Origin: Cellvibrio sp. UBA7661 | Lineage (GTDB): Bacteria; Pseudomonadota; Gammaproteobacteria; Pseudomonadales; Cellvibrionaceae | Direction of reading: 5' to 3' | Assembly (NCBI GenBank): GCA_002483365.1 | Contig: DLHT01000018.1 | Span: 202,411 to 266,410, forward strand | Length of the DNA: 64,000 bases | Part shown: piece by piece, positions 1 through 8,870 of the stretch | How positions within the stretch are numbered: the stretch's first letter is position 1 | Layout: every line of letters begins with the position of its first letter | Translations under genes and position numbers: made by a program | The notes under the pieces: generated by a model | What the model was told of the DNA's origin: nothing | The model's input: only the letters and a program-made list of their open reading frames with translations | Database searches by the model: none

Positions 1-127
1 CAAGGGATTCCAGACAGATGATGCATTTTTCAGCATTGACGGCTGATCATACGACATAAAACCATCCATGCAGACGTAAACAAATTGGAGTTATTGTTAG
101 TTCACTTTACACAACTATTCCGGGCAA

Positions 128-1042
128 TTAATGCACCAAAAGAATTCGCCATAACCAAACACTGGCCAATCCTATCAATAAACTATAGCCAACCATGGAA
201 GCAGCAAAACGTGGTGCAAGGTTATGACTCACGGCAAGTACGCCAGCAGAGATCATCGCCGGCATTGCTGCCTCCAATACAACCACTTGCGCAACCAAAC
301 CCTGGATATCAAACAACCACAAGCCAAACCAGGCAAATGCTGGCGATAACACCAGAATATAAAAAATGCCCAGCAACAATGGCAATAAATGATTGGACTC
401 CAGTTTAAACCGCCACTGCAATCCCACCGCAACCATTACCACAGGAACAAGTGTAGATGAAATTCGCGCAACTGCCTCAGCAAACCAATCCGGATATGTA
501 AAAAATCGTAACAAGAAGGCTGCAACGAGTGCGATGAAGGAAGGGAACACCACTATATTGCGCAAAATTTTTGTTGCCGATGTTGCACCGCCTGCATAGT
601 AAGCCGCAAGCGCAACACCAATAGTATTGAGCGCAATAAATGTCCCTAGTTGGTCATACAAAATCGCATAGGGAATTGCCTGGGAGCCAAGGTGAGCTTC
701 TATGAGCGGAATTCCGACAAAACCGGTATTCCCCAAGGGCACTAGTAGCATGAGTGCCCCGCTAATTTCACGCGACCAGCGCAACCAGCGCGCTGTAAAA
801 AAAGTAACCACTGCGCTAAAAAACATCACAACCCAGGCAACTATGACTGGAATCAGCGCTTCGTGGTTAAGGGTGAGTTTGGGAATTTCGGCAAGAATTA
901 ATGCTGGCAAGGCAACGTAAATGACATATCCATTGAGCGATGCCGCCGCGTTCTCTTGCAGATGTTTACTGCGCTGGAACAATAATCCAACCAGCAAACA
1001 AATAATGACAACCGCTATGTTGGACATGACGTTAGCAACCAA
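128..1042 (-). CDS. AEC-family (auxin efflux carrier) permease
   Basis: A 304-residue, very hydrophobic protein with about ten predicted membrane segments in two blocks. The N-terminal segment (SNIAVVIICLLVGLLFQRSK) and the conserved LPLGNTGFVGIPL-type motif near residue 105 are typical of the AEC/YfdV family of small-molecule permeases. Family members export or import carboxylates or other small metabolites across the inner membrane, but the substrate cannot be read from sequence. The length is normal for the family. It lies 77 nt downstream of the SDR gene on the same strand, so it could be the last gene of the lipid cluster, although the gap allows independent transcription. The 127 nt to the left edge hold no gene that I can support. 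Confidence 0.85.
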   Translation of the reverse strand: MVANVMSNIAVVIICLLVGLLFQRSKHLQENAAASLNGYVIYVALPALILAEIPKLTLNHEALIPVIVAWVVMFFSAVVTFFTARWLRWSREISGALMLLVPLGNTGFVGIPLIEAHLGSQAIPYAILYDQLGTFIALNTIGVALAAYYAGGATSATKILRNIVVFPSFIALVAAFLLRFFTYPDWFAEAVARISSTLVPVVMVAVGLQWRFKLESNHLLPLLLGIFYILVLSPAFAWFGLWLFDIQGLVAQVVVLEAAMPAMISAGVLAVSHNLAPRFAASMVGYSLLIGLASVWLWRILLVH

Positions 1043-1119
1043 ATGACGAAAAAATTAAACTTACTTTAGCTGATCAATGCTAAATATAAATAGAAACTAC
1101 TGCCTAAAGAAACTATTTT

Positions 1120-1875
1120 TCAAACTAATTTGCGAGTGATGCGAAGCGACAACGAATATGGAAGCAAACGCAATAGCTTTAGTAGCAGCGTAAATTTTTT
1201 AGGGAAGTGAATTTCAAAACTGCGCGATAACAAACCATCGGCAATTGCGCTGGCGGCCTGCTCAGGGGTGATGATCATTGGCATTTCAAAACGGTTTTTG
1301 TCGGTCAATGGAGTGCTGACAAATCCGGGATTGATGAGTTTTATATCAATTAACCCCCTACATTCTGCATGCAAACTTTCTGCAAGATTAATCAGCGCCG
1401 CTTTAGTGGCACTGTAGGGCTGGCCTTCAGGTAAGCCTATATAGCCTGCAACACTGCCACACAAGGCTAACTGCCCTTTGTTTGGTTGGGATTTGAGGAT
1501 AGGCACAGCGGCGTGTACCACGTTGAATGCCCCGGTCAAATTTGTATCAACAATGCCTTTGGTGACTGCAATATCCAGCTCTGTTGTTTTCATCGGCACA
1601 TAGGCGGCTGCCAGAAAAATAATCCGGTCTATGCGGCCAAAAGCAGCACGTATTGCATGTGCAGTGCGCAATGTTGTATCCGGATCTGTAATATCAAGCA
1701 CAAACACTTTACTTGAATCATCCAGTTCAAGTTTTAATTTATCCAAGTCATCCTTGCGCCGGGCAGACAATGCCAACAAAGCCCCTCTTTTGAAAAGTTC
1801 GCGTGTCAGCGCAGCACCAATTCCACTGCTGGCTCCAATTATCCAGACAACCTGATTTTCATATGAGGTCATCAT
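1120..1875 (-). CDS. short-chain dehydrogenase/reductase (SDR)
   Basis: A 251-residue classical SDR. The Rossmann glycine motif IIGASSGIGAAL is at about residues 13-24, the catalytic serine sits in LALCGSVAGYIG (about 139-145), and YSATKAAL supplies the Tyr and Lys of the active site. It should oxidise or reduce a hydroxyl/keto group with NAD(P)H in the cytoplasm. The start codon overlaps the stop of the DUF3833 gene (TAATGATG), which indicates translational coupling. SDR genes recur in clusters with CFA-synthase-like methyltransferases and DUF1365 proteins, so a role in modifying a lipid is a reasonable inference. The true substrate is unknown. Confidence 0.87.
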   Translation of the reverse strand: MMTSYENQVVWIIGASSGIGAALTRELFKRGALLALSARRKDDLDKLKLELDDSSKVFVLDITDPDTTLRTAHAIRAAFGRIDRIIFLAAAYVPMKTTELDIAVTKGIVDTNLTGAFNVVHAAVPILKSQPNKGQLALCGSVAGYIGLPEGQPYSATKAALINLAESLHAECRGLIDIKLINPGFVSTPLTDKNRFEMPMIITPEQAASAIADGLLSRSFEIHFPKKFTLLLKLLRLLPYSLSLRITRKLV

Positions 1876-2408
1876 TATTTTTGCTTCTGCATAAAGATGG
1901 TGAGCTCAGAGACTGTGAACCCGAATTTTTTGAGGTATGAACGATTGATCAATACATCATCATTCATCAACCACATCCAGTCATCAAAACGAATGTGATA
2001 GGTTGTGTCATCAACAGGAAGATCCATTACATAATTCCAGCGCACTGCACTACCTTCAATCTTACCGGTTGCGGTATCAATAATATCGGATGCGGTCCCT
2101 TGATAAGTGCCATCAGACATTTTTTTGATGGTCCAGATACGCTGTTGTTTTTCCCCATCGTAGTAATTGAAGTACTCCGTCAATGTGCCGACATCGCCCT
2201 TCCATTCACCTACCATGTCTACATCAAAACGGCGTATTACACGGCCGCGCCAATCCTGAACTATTCCCCAGGCCTTGATGGGGCCATTAAAATATTCTTT
2301 GATATCGGCACGTGGGGTCGTGTCTTTGTAATGATCAAGGGAATTTCCCGCGCAACTACCCAGCATCATGAGTGCTCCCAGAATGGCTGTGATTCTGATG
2401 ATTTTCAT
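1875..2408 (-). CDS. DUF3833-family lipoprotein
   Basis: A 177-residue protein starting at the ATG at 2408, which is preceded by a strong Shine-Dalgarno AGGAGG six nucleotides upstream; an in-frame start 36 nt earlier would destroy that spacing. The N-terminus is a lipoprotein signal (MKIIRITAILGALMMLGSC) with the lipobox Cys at residue 19, so the mature protein should be a lipid-anchored envelope protein. The body (DYxxTTPRxDIKEYFNGPIKAWG and later GxASDIIDTATGKIEG) is what I recognise as DUF3833. Function is unknown, but these proteins sit next to SDR, CFA-like and DUF1365 genes in many proteobacteria. Its ribosome-binding site and first 53 nt lie inside the end of the MFS gene. Confidence 0.82.
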   Translation of the reverse strand: MKIIRITAILGALMMLGSCAGNSLDHYKDTTPRADIKEYFNGPIKAWGIVQDWRGRVIRRFDVDMVGEWKGDVGTLTEYFNYYDGEKQQRIWTIKKMSDGTYQGTASDIIDTATGKIEGSAVRWNYVMDLPVDDTTYHIRFDDWMWLMNDDVLINRSYLKKFGFTVSELTIFMQKQK

Positions 2409-3699
2409 TTTTTCCTCCTGAGTGGGATTGAATAAAAAACACATAAAGAAAACCAGCCGCCACCAGTTTTAAAATGCAAGGCAAAACGGCATAGCTAATC
2501 GAAAGTACGCTAAGGGCAGTGGCAGAATTGGTTGATTGCGGATGGAATCCTGCTGCATCCAAAATAGGTAGCACAATAGCCGACGCCAACGCCAAACTGG
2601 CTTTAATAATGAAGGCGAGAATCGCGTAATGCGATCCGGCATAATTACTATTGCTATGGGCATGAATATGATCAGCCAATATTGATGGCGGCAATGTCAG
2701 ATCAGCACCAAATGCAAGGCCTGAAAAAACACACACAGCGGCAAATGCCCATACATCACCAGCACCCAGCAAGGCAGCACCAATAAAACCGGCGACAGCA
2801 AGAACATTTGCCAAGCCCCACGCCTTATATTTTCCAAACTTCACGCTCAACTTTTTCCATAACGGCATTGCCGCTGCACCCGACAGAAAATACAGCAATA
2901 AAAATAATCCGGTTAAATGCTCTGCGCCCAGAAAATCGCGCACATAAAAAATGACCAACACGGAAGGGATGCTAGAGGCAAGCATACTGATCGCGTACAC
3001 AACAAATAGCTGCACACTTACTGCGGGTAAAGCGCGCAATGCGGATAATGGAGATAAAACGGGAACCTTGATGTTGTGGTTATTAACTCGAATCAGAGAT
3101 GCATTTGTGCGGGAAGCTAACAGAAAAAAACACGCGACTCCTACCATCATTAAAATAGACAGCATCATCGTGTACCAAAGATACACATTGTCGGGATTAA
3201 CAAAATAAGACAACAGTGCAGGAGTAGATACCGCAATAACCAGGCCAATCAGACCAAAGGATTCACGTGCACCTGCAATTCTGGTTTGCTCAGCGGCATC
3301 CTGCGTCCATAGTGTTGCTTTGACGCCCAGCACAATAGTTAGCACGCTGTATGCAGTTACTGCAAACACCATGCACAGGCAAAACCACATCGCTGCCGAA
3401 TAAAACCTGACATTAAACAGCCCATACATAGCTAGACATAAAATCGCTCCAGCCACTACAAGAAAAGCAAATAAGTGTTGTTGGAAGCGATCGGTAAGCC
3501 AGCCAATCAATGGGTCTTGCACTGCATCAAACAAACGAATTACCAATAGCAAAGTGCCGAGCAATGTGAGCGAAAGGCCATAGTGTGTGGCATAAAAATC
3601 AGGCGCAAGAATGTAAAGCGGAAAACCGGCAAATGCGACAGGCACAGCAATAAAACCGTATCCAAAAAGCGATTTCGCTGTGATTGCACCGGCATTCAT
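2356..3699 (-). CDS. MFS transporter (GPH sugar/cation symporter-like)
   Basis: A 447-residue protein with about 12 membrane segments. The loop motif PLIGWLTDRF (about residues 63-72) and the SDR-rich overall pattern resemble the glycoside-pentoside-hexuronide/cation symporter branch of the major facilitator superfamily. The C-terminus is a short His- and Ser-rich cytoplasmic tail (HQNHSHSGSTHDAG). Its start overlaps the stop of the chalcone-isomerase-like gene by 4 nt (ATGA), and its last 53 nt overlap the DUF3833 gene, so it is in the same operon. The substrate is unknown. In this context it might move a lipid precursor or head group rather than a sugar, but that is inference. Confidence 0.8.
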   Translation of the reverse strand: MNAGAITAKSLFGYGFIAVPVAFAGFPLYILAPDFYATHYGLSLTLLGTLLLVIRLFDAVQDPLIGWLTDRFQQHLFAFLVVAGAILCLAMYGLFNVRFYSAAMWFCLCMVFAVTAYSVLTIVLGVKATLWTQDAAEQTRIAGARESFGLIGLVIAVSTPALLSYFVNPDNVYLWYTMMLSILMMVGVACFFLLASRTNASLIRVNNHNIKVPVLSPLSALRALPAVSVQLFVVYAISMLASSIPSVLVIFYVRDFLGAEHLTGLFLLLYFLSGAAAMPLWKKLSVKFGKYKAWGLANVLAVAGFIGAALLGAGDVWAFAAVCVFSGLAFGADLTLPPSILADHIHAHSNSNYAGSHYAILAFIIKASLALASAIVLPILDAAGFHPQSTNSATALSVLSISYAVLPCILKLVAAGFLYVFFIQSHSGGKNENHQNHSHSGSTHDAG

Positions 3700-4214
3700 C
3701 GCAACCCCAAGAGCGCGCGACGCAGCGATGGTTCGGATGTATTCTCACCCAGCCATATATCAAAGAATAGTTTGCCGAAATCGTCGTTTTTGATAACACC
3801 TGCGATTTCATTTCCGTGGTAAAAAGTTGTGTGTTTTTCAGGAACATAAATGGCAGACAGAACCATCCCCTCTTTTACGTCCGGAAAAATAGATTTCATT
3901 TGCGTGTTCCATGCCGCCAGCGCCACTTCGTCAGAAAAACCTTGCTTGCGCATCTCCTGCACTGATCTATCCGCAATTTCTTTGCCGCTGATATCACGAA
4001 AATATTCAATCGATAATGCGAACGGCTGGTCAGAACTCCACTCTCCTTTCGGCGCATAAAGGGTTGCTTCATAAACATCCCAAAACGCGTAAGAAAACAC
4101 ACCCTGCCCTACTATAGATGCTTCAGGCACAGAGTGACTGATTGGCTCAGACGCAAACACACTGGATGCGTGAATAAAAAAAACACCCAGTGCCGACTTC
4201 AGTCTAGCTTGCAT
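3696..4214 (-). CDS. chalcone isomerase-like secreted protein
   Basis: A 172-residue protein. I place the start at the ATG at 4214 because it has a GGGAG site 7 nt upstream and opens a good signal peptide (MQARLKSALGVFFIHASSVFA, cleavage near SVFA|SEP). The mature part contains VGQGVFSYAFWDVYEATLYAPKG and a YFRDISGKEIADRSVQEMRKQGF block typical of the bacterial chalcone-isomerase-like (CHASRI) family. Plant relatives include fatty-acid-binding non-catalytic CHI-like proteins, so lipid binding in the periplasm is a plausible role. It overlaps the CFA-synthase-like gene by 11 nt and the MFS gene by 4 nt, consistent with co-translation. Confidence 0.78.
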   Translation of the reverse strand: MQARLKSALGVFFIHASSVFASEPISHSVPEASIVGQGVFSYAFWDVYEATLYAPKGEWSSDQPFALSIEYFRDISGKEIADRSVQEMRKQGFSDEVALAAWNTQMKSIFPDVKEGMVLSAIYVPEKHTTFYHGNEIAGVIKNDDFGKLFFDIWLGENTSEPSLRRALLGLR

Positions 4215-5373
4215 GTTCAAGCTCCCATTGCACCACATCCGTTCTTCCATGCTGGAATGATGCAATACAACAGGTCAGGTAAAAGCGCCACATGCGGATA
4301 AATTTTTCATCGAATCCCATGGCTTTGACGCTGTGGATTTTTTCATCGAAATTATCGAGCCAGTGTGTCAGGGTACGTGCATAATCTTTTCCAAACGCGA
4401 ACTCGTCTGTTACACGCAGACCTGCTTTTGCACTCTCTTCACGAAAGCGCGAAGACGATGGCAACATACCGCCTGGAAATATAAATGTACGGATCGCATC
4501 ACCACTCACCCGATAGCGATCAAATGACGAATCATCAATAGTGATGCTTTGAACCATCACCTTGCCTTTACTTGCAAGAAGCGATTTTAATTTTGCGAAG
4601 TAGACGGGCCAGAATTTCTCACCAACGGCCTCAAACATTTCAATAGAAACGATCTGGTCGTAACGGCCAGTTTGATGACGATAATCTTCAAGTGCGATAA
4701 CGGCGTTTCTACCCACGCGTTTTACCGCGAACTCATGTTGGGCTTCAGAAATGGTCAGACCTTTGATTGCGTAGTCACCTTTCTGCAGTGCACGCTCGGC
4801 AAAACCTCCCCAGCCACAACCAATTTCCAGAAGACTGCCAGAAGCACTTAGCCGGTCGATCATGCGGTCATATTTGCGCATTTGGGCATGCTCAAGATTC
4901 TCATCCTCCCGTGCAAAAATTGCTGATGAATAAGTCATCGAGGGATCGAGCCAGAGGGAGTAAAAATCATTGCCAATATCGTAATGGGCATGAATATTTT
5001 TCTTACTGCCTTGCAATGTGTTGCGCGTGAAAAAGTACGCGATGCGCGAGGCGAACTTGCCAAAAGCATTACCGCAGATGTAATCATCCAGCACTGACTG
5101 GTTTTGCAATCCAAACAGAAATACCTGGGTTGGATCGGTTGAATCCCACAGTCCATCGCGATAAGCCTCAGCAAGCGCGATATCACCATGACGCACAAGT
5201 GCGCCCACCAAACGCCAATCACGAATATCAAGCTGTGCTTCTGCGCCCGGCTTTGAACCTTTAAAAGAGTAGGTTTTTCCTTCAGGTGTTGTCACCTCGA
5301 TCGCCCCGTATTCGATCAGGTCAAGCGCTGCAAGAAAACGGTTAGTAAGGTGCCGATCAAACATAGTATTCAT
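4204..5373 (-). CDS. cyclopropane-fatty-acyl-phospholipid synthase-like methyltransferase
   Basis: A 389-residue SAM-dependent methyltransferase of the CFA-synthase family. The SAM-binding motif LLEIGCGWGGFAERAL is at about residues 180-195, preceded by the signature HYDIGNDFYSLWLDPSMTYSSA and followed by the VSIEMFEAVGEKFWPVYF block. It should transfer a methyl(ene) group to unsaturated acyl chains in the membrane. Two ATG codons compete for the start: 5373, and 5364, which sits 9 nt after an AGAGG site and may be the better one. It lies between DUF1365 and the CHI-like gene. Related clusters elsewhere have been linked to furan fatty acid or singlet-oxygen responses, so the product need not be a cyclopropane. 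Confidence 0.88.
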   Translation of the reverse strand: MNTMFDRHLTNRFLAALDLIEYGAIEVTTPEGKTYSFKGSKPGAEAQLDIRDWRLVGALVRHGDIALAEAYRDGLWDSTDPTQVFLFGLQNQSVLDDYICGNAFGKFASRIAYFFTRNTLQGSKKNIHAHYDIGNDFYSLWLDPSMTYSSAIFAREDENLEHAQMRKYDRMIDRLSASGSLLEIGCGWGGFAERALQKGDYAIKGLTISEAQHEFAVKRVGRNAVIALEDYRHQTGRYDQIVSIEMFEAVGEKFWPVYFAKLKSLLASKGKVMVQSITIDDSSFDRYRVSGDAIRTFIFPGGMLPSSSRFREESAKAGLRVTDEFAFGKDYARTLTHWLDNFDEKIHSVKAMGFDEKFIRMWRFYLTCCIASFQHGRTDVVQWELEHAS

Positions 5374-5426
5374 CCTCTTTTTCTCTTTTATAGCCTTGGT
5401 TGCCTGTCCTTTGAATTTCCCCTGGC

Positions 5427-6188
5427 TTACATTTTGTTAAGGTTTCGGCTCGCGGTAATTTTGGTGGCCAGTTGTGCAGGCTTGGCTATGTAGCCAATAC
5501 CTTTCATCACCAACTTTAGCGCTTGCCAATGAATCAGCAACATTGCCTTCATTGCCACAAGGGGGTGTCGCAAAAACGCTTGTCGCGCGCTTTGCCGAGT
5601 CAATGGCGTGAAAGAGCCCACTAGCGAAGTCACCAGCTGTTTTTGCTGGTCACTGTCATAATAATCAATCCAGATACGCAGCTTGTCGGCATTCAGATCA
5701 AAGCGAAATTTATAAGTGCCAGCACGATTCAGAAAAGGCGAAACATGAAATACTTTTTCTGCTTCCAGCCATTGCTCTGCACCAATTGGCGAGTGGTCCG
5801 GGTTTGCACACAAATAACTATGTTGCTCACCAAAGGTGTTATGCACTTCGCACAGTACCGCGCGCAATGTATGCTGATCATCAAGGCAAAAGTAAAAACT
5901 GACAGGATTAAATACATAACCGACCACACGCGGCATGGTCAGCAAAATAATATTATTTGTTGTCTGATCCAGGCCGTAATCAGCCAGAATTTCTTTCACC
6001 CAAGGTGTCGGATCACTGCCATCGCGTCGGCCAACATCCTTCCGGTGAAAACTGGCAAGCAAACCTGGCACAGGGGTAGCCGGCAGCGGTAATGCAAAAT
6101 AATAAATGCCGTAATGAAACGCATTTTTTTTGGGAAAAAGCCTCTTGTGCATTACCCGTGCTGTGTAAAGTTGAGGTGTTATTACCAT
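5427..6188 (-). CDS. DUF1365 family protein
   Basis: A 253-residue member of DUF1365. Recognisable features are ARVMHKRLFPKKNAFHYGIYYF at the N-terminus, VGYVFNPVSFYFCLDD near residue 90, and the EVHNTFGEQHSYL block. The family's biochemical activity is not established; genes of this family are almost always next to an FAD oxidoreductase and a CFA-synthase-like methyltransferase, as here. The start overlaps the end of the FAD gene by 7 nt. There is no good Shine-Dalgarno before this ATG, so either coupling drives translation or Met-13 (position 6152) is used. Two C-terminal hydrophobic stretches may associate with the membrane. Confidence 0.82.
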   Translation of the reverse strand: MVITPQLYTARVMHKRLFPKKNAFHYGIYYFALPLPATPVPGLLASFHRKDVGRRDGSDPTPWVKEILADYGLDQTTNNIILLTMPRVVGYVFNPVSFYFCLDDQHTLRAVLCEVHNTFGEQHSYLCANPDHSPIGAEQWLEAEKVFHVSPFLNRAGTYKFRFDLNADKLRIWIDYYDSDQQKQLVTSLVGSFTPLTRQSARQAFLRHPLVAMKAMLLIHWQALKLVMKGIGYIAKPAQLATKITASRNLNKM

Positions 6189-7453
6189 GGAGGAGAAATA
6201 CCCATAAACCCTGCCATTTTTACTGCACTACCAAGACCATCTTCGTGAAAACCGTAACGTTGGTAAGCACCACAAAACCACAAGCGATTGAGGCCTTGAA
6301 GGCCATCAATTTTTGACTGGTTGGTTATCGCAGCTTCATCAAACACGGGGTGTTCGAACATAACGTCGTCATAGATCAGCGCTGAATCAGGTTCGCGCCC
6401 GGGATTTAGCGTCACAATTAACGGCTGGGCAGTCCCCAAAGGCTGAAGATTGTTCATCCAATAACTAAGCGAAACACTGGGGTTTTGGTCACGCTTGCCC
6501 TCCGACAGATAAACCCAACTCGCCCAGGCCTTACGCCGCTTGGGCATAAAACTGGTATCACTGTGTAACACCGCGCGGTTAGGCTGATAACTGAATGCTG
6601 AGAGTATGGATTGCTCCTCAATACTCGCGTCAGAAATAATGTTCAGCGCTTGATCGGCATGGCATGCAAAAACGACCTCATCAAAAACACGAATGTCCCC
6701 ACAGAGGTCTTCAAGAATAACGCCTGCCTCTTCGCGCTTGATTTTTTTAACACCCCGATTGAGGTGGATATGCTCCTTGAATGGCTCAGACAAGCGGCGA
6801 ACATATTCGCGGCTACCGCCCTGCACCGTATACCACTGGGGATGGTCGTTAATGGTAAGCAACCCATGATTTTCAAAAAAGCGGATAAACGTACTGGCGG
6901 GAAACTTGAGCATTTCATTGATGGGCGTACTCCAAATAGCGCCACCCATCGCCAGCAAAAAATAATCACGGAACCAGGGGCGCATCCCCAGATCATCCAG
7001 ACAATCGCCCAGTGTGAACGAAGGATCTTTAAGCAAGTAAGCGTTTGCGCTTTTATTGAATTTGAGGATGTCAGCAATCATGCCCCAAAATGCAGGGCGC
7101 AATAGATTGCGTTTTTGCGCAAAAAAATCACCGGATCTACGCGTGCCGTATTCAAGCCATCCATTATCGATACTTGCGCCAAAGGACATGTCACTTTTGG
7201 CAATAGGCACCTGTAAATATTCAAACAAGCGTGTAAGCAAAGGATAATTGCGTTTGTTGAACACAATAAAACCGGTATCAACAGGTGTGATACCGTCGCG
7301 GGTTTTAACCTCCACCGTCCTACTGTGCCCACCTAGGTATGCGCCCTTCTCATACACAGTAATGTCATGGTGAGGATACAACAGTGATGCGGCGCCGAGA
7401 CCAGAGATACCAGTACCGATGATGGCTATTTTTTTTCGGGTTGTTTGTGTCAA
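6182..7453 (-). CDS. FAD-dependent amine-oxidase-like oxidoreductase
   Basis: A 423-residue flavoprotein with an N-terminal dinucleotide-binding motif IAIIGTGISGLGAASLL (about residues 9-25), the YEKGAYLGGHSRTV FAD-contact segment, and a C-terminal GLNRLWFCGAYQRYGFHEDGLGSA flavin-binding motif. It belongs to the NAD(P)-binding/amine-oxidase superfamily that includes phytoene-desaturase-like and fatty-acid desaturase-like enzymes. Translation probably starts at a TTG 7 nt after a perfect GGAGGG site, because the nearby ATG is immediately followed by an in-frame stop. It is the first gene of the lipid-modification block and lies only 70 nt downstream of the sensor kinase gene, without an obvious terminator between them. 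Confidence 0.85.
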   Translation of the reverse strand: MTQTTRKKIAIIGTGISGLGAASLLYPHHDITVYEKGAYLGGHSRTVEVKTRDGITPVDTGFIVFNKRNYPLLTRLFEYLQVPIAKSDMSFGASIDNGWLEYGTRRSGDFFAQKRNLLRPAFWGMIADILKFNKSANAYLLKDPSFTLGDCLDDLGMRPWFRDYFLLAMGGAIWSTPINEMLKFPASTFIRFFENHGLLTINDHPQWYTVQGGSREYVRRLSEPFKEHIHLNRGVKKIKREEAGVILEDLCGDIRVFDEVVFACHADQALNIISDASIEEQSILSAFSYQPNRAVLHSDTSFMPKRRKAWASWVYLSEGKRDQNPSVSLSYWMNNLQPLGTAQPLIVTLNPGREPDSALIYDDVMFEHPVFDEAAITNQSKIDGLQGLNRLWFCGAYQRYGFHEDGLGSAVKMAGFMGISPPW

Positions 7454-7523
7454 AGCATTTCCCTCCGAGGTCAGCTACCACTTTATGACGAATGCCTTTG
7501 GCACAAACTTACGCAATCCTAAA

Positions 7524-8870
7524 TTATTGGTAAGGTTGGAACAGAATACGTACCCGTAAGCCGGGCGATGCATTATCCAGACTGATCCGTGCTTTATGCT
7601 GCCCGGCAACTGCACGCACCAAGCTTAACCCTAATCCGTTTCCTGGCGTACTACGACTGGCATCACCACGATAGAAATGTTTAAACACTTTTTCTTTTTC
7701 GTCGTCGGCAATTCCTGGCCCCTGGTCCTGGATTAACACCACCACAAACTGCCCTTCCCGAGCAACCGACAAGTTGATAACAGATTGCTCCGGTGCAAAT
7801 TTAATGGCGTTATCGACAAGATTGGCAAACAGTTGGAATAACAAATCCCCGTCACCTTTAATCGTCACATTGCCGCTGGTACGAAGATCAAACCTGATCT
7901 CTCGCTCTTCGGCAAGCGGCTCATAAAGCTCAGCCACATCCTGAATAATCCTGCCCAAGTCCACTTCAACCATATGCAGGCTACGTTTTCCTTTTTCGAT
8001 ATTGGCGATGCGCAGTAAAGCATGAAATATCGCAAGAATATGATCGACATCAGACAGCAGTGTATCGATCTGTTCCTCGTGTACAGTGCGATGCTTGAGT
8101 GCTTCAATATCGCCACGAAGACCACTTAAAGGGGTGCGTAAATCATGGGCAATATTGTTGCTGACTTCGCGCACGCCGTTCATTAAATCTTCAATTTTCG
8201 CCAGAAAACCATTCAGCACTTCTGAGAGATTACTAAGGTCATCCCAGCGGCTATCGATAGCAAGGCGCTGCGATAAATCGCCTGTTTCAACTATGTGTTG
8301 TGCCGTAGCAGCAATCCGGTTAATTCGGCTTACCACAAAGTGGCTGATACCAAAGCTCACCAATACCACTACCAACATCAGTATCATGATCAGCCAGCTT
8401 AAATGGATTAACCGTTCATAACTCGCAATAAGCTCGTGCACATTACGTGCAACCAGAATGCGGGAACCATCTTCGAATGTATGAATTTTTGCTGCAAATG
8501 CCTGCTCGCCATGAGCAGTCAGCAAATCAAAACCTAATACGCCTTCCGTAATTTTTTGCATGTGCTCAGGCATAGGGTCAACGGATCCGCCCAGCAAAAG
8601 CCCCTTTTGATTTTCATATCGGAATCGGACAACGGCGTCGTCTTTTGCCCTTCGCTGGATATATGGCAAGAGCTGCTCCTCCGTGTTTTCAAAACTGGAG
8701 AGCATGCTAATTTCGATATCGATCGCAGCTTCTGTTTCGCGCAGGAAATCGCGTCGGCCAAATTCGATCAGGAAATAACATAAGATAGCTGCTGACGCAG
8801 AAAGCAGAATGGTAAACAGCAAAGCCATTTTGAAACTGGAGCTATCAACATAGCGCCTAGACACTTTCAT
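7524..8870 (-). CDS. two-component sensor histidine kinase
   Basis: A 448-residue membrane kinase. Two membrane helices (about residues 13-38 and 156-178) bracket a roughly 115-residue periplasmic sensor. A HAMP linker follows, then a HisKA domain with phosphoacceptor His-242 in NNIAHDLRTPLSGLRGD, and an HATPase_c domain with N box (LVDNAIKFAP), QDQGPGIADDE and NGLGLSLV. It is the partner of the upstream OmpR-type regulator, whose 3' end it overlaps by 14 nt. I prefer the ATG at 8870 over a GTG 18 nt upstream because the AGGA site fits it better. The signal is unknown; position suggests envelope or lipid stress. Confidence 0.9.
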   Translation of the reverse strand: MKVSRRYVDSSSFKMALLFTILLSASAAILCYFLIEFGRRDFLRETEAAIDIEISMLSSFENTEEQLLPYIQRRAKDDAVVRFRYENQKGLLLGGSVDPMPEHMQKITEGVLGFDLLTAHGEQAFAAKIHTFEDGSRILVARNVHELIASYERLIHLSWLIMILMLVVVLVSFGISHFVVSRINRIAATAQHIVETGDLSQRLAIDSRWDDLSNLSEVLNGFLAKIEDLMNGVREVSNNIAHDLRTPLSGLRGDIEALKHRTVHEEQIDTLLSDVDHILAIFHALLRIANIEKGKRSLHMVEVDLGRIIQDVAELYEPLAEEREIRFDLRTSGNVTIKGDGDLLFQLFANLVDNAIKFAPEQSVINLSVAREGQFVVVLIQDQGPGIADDEKEKVFKHFYRGDASRSTPGNGLGLSLVRAVAGQHKARISLDNASPGLRVRILFQPYQ

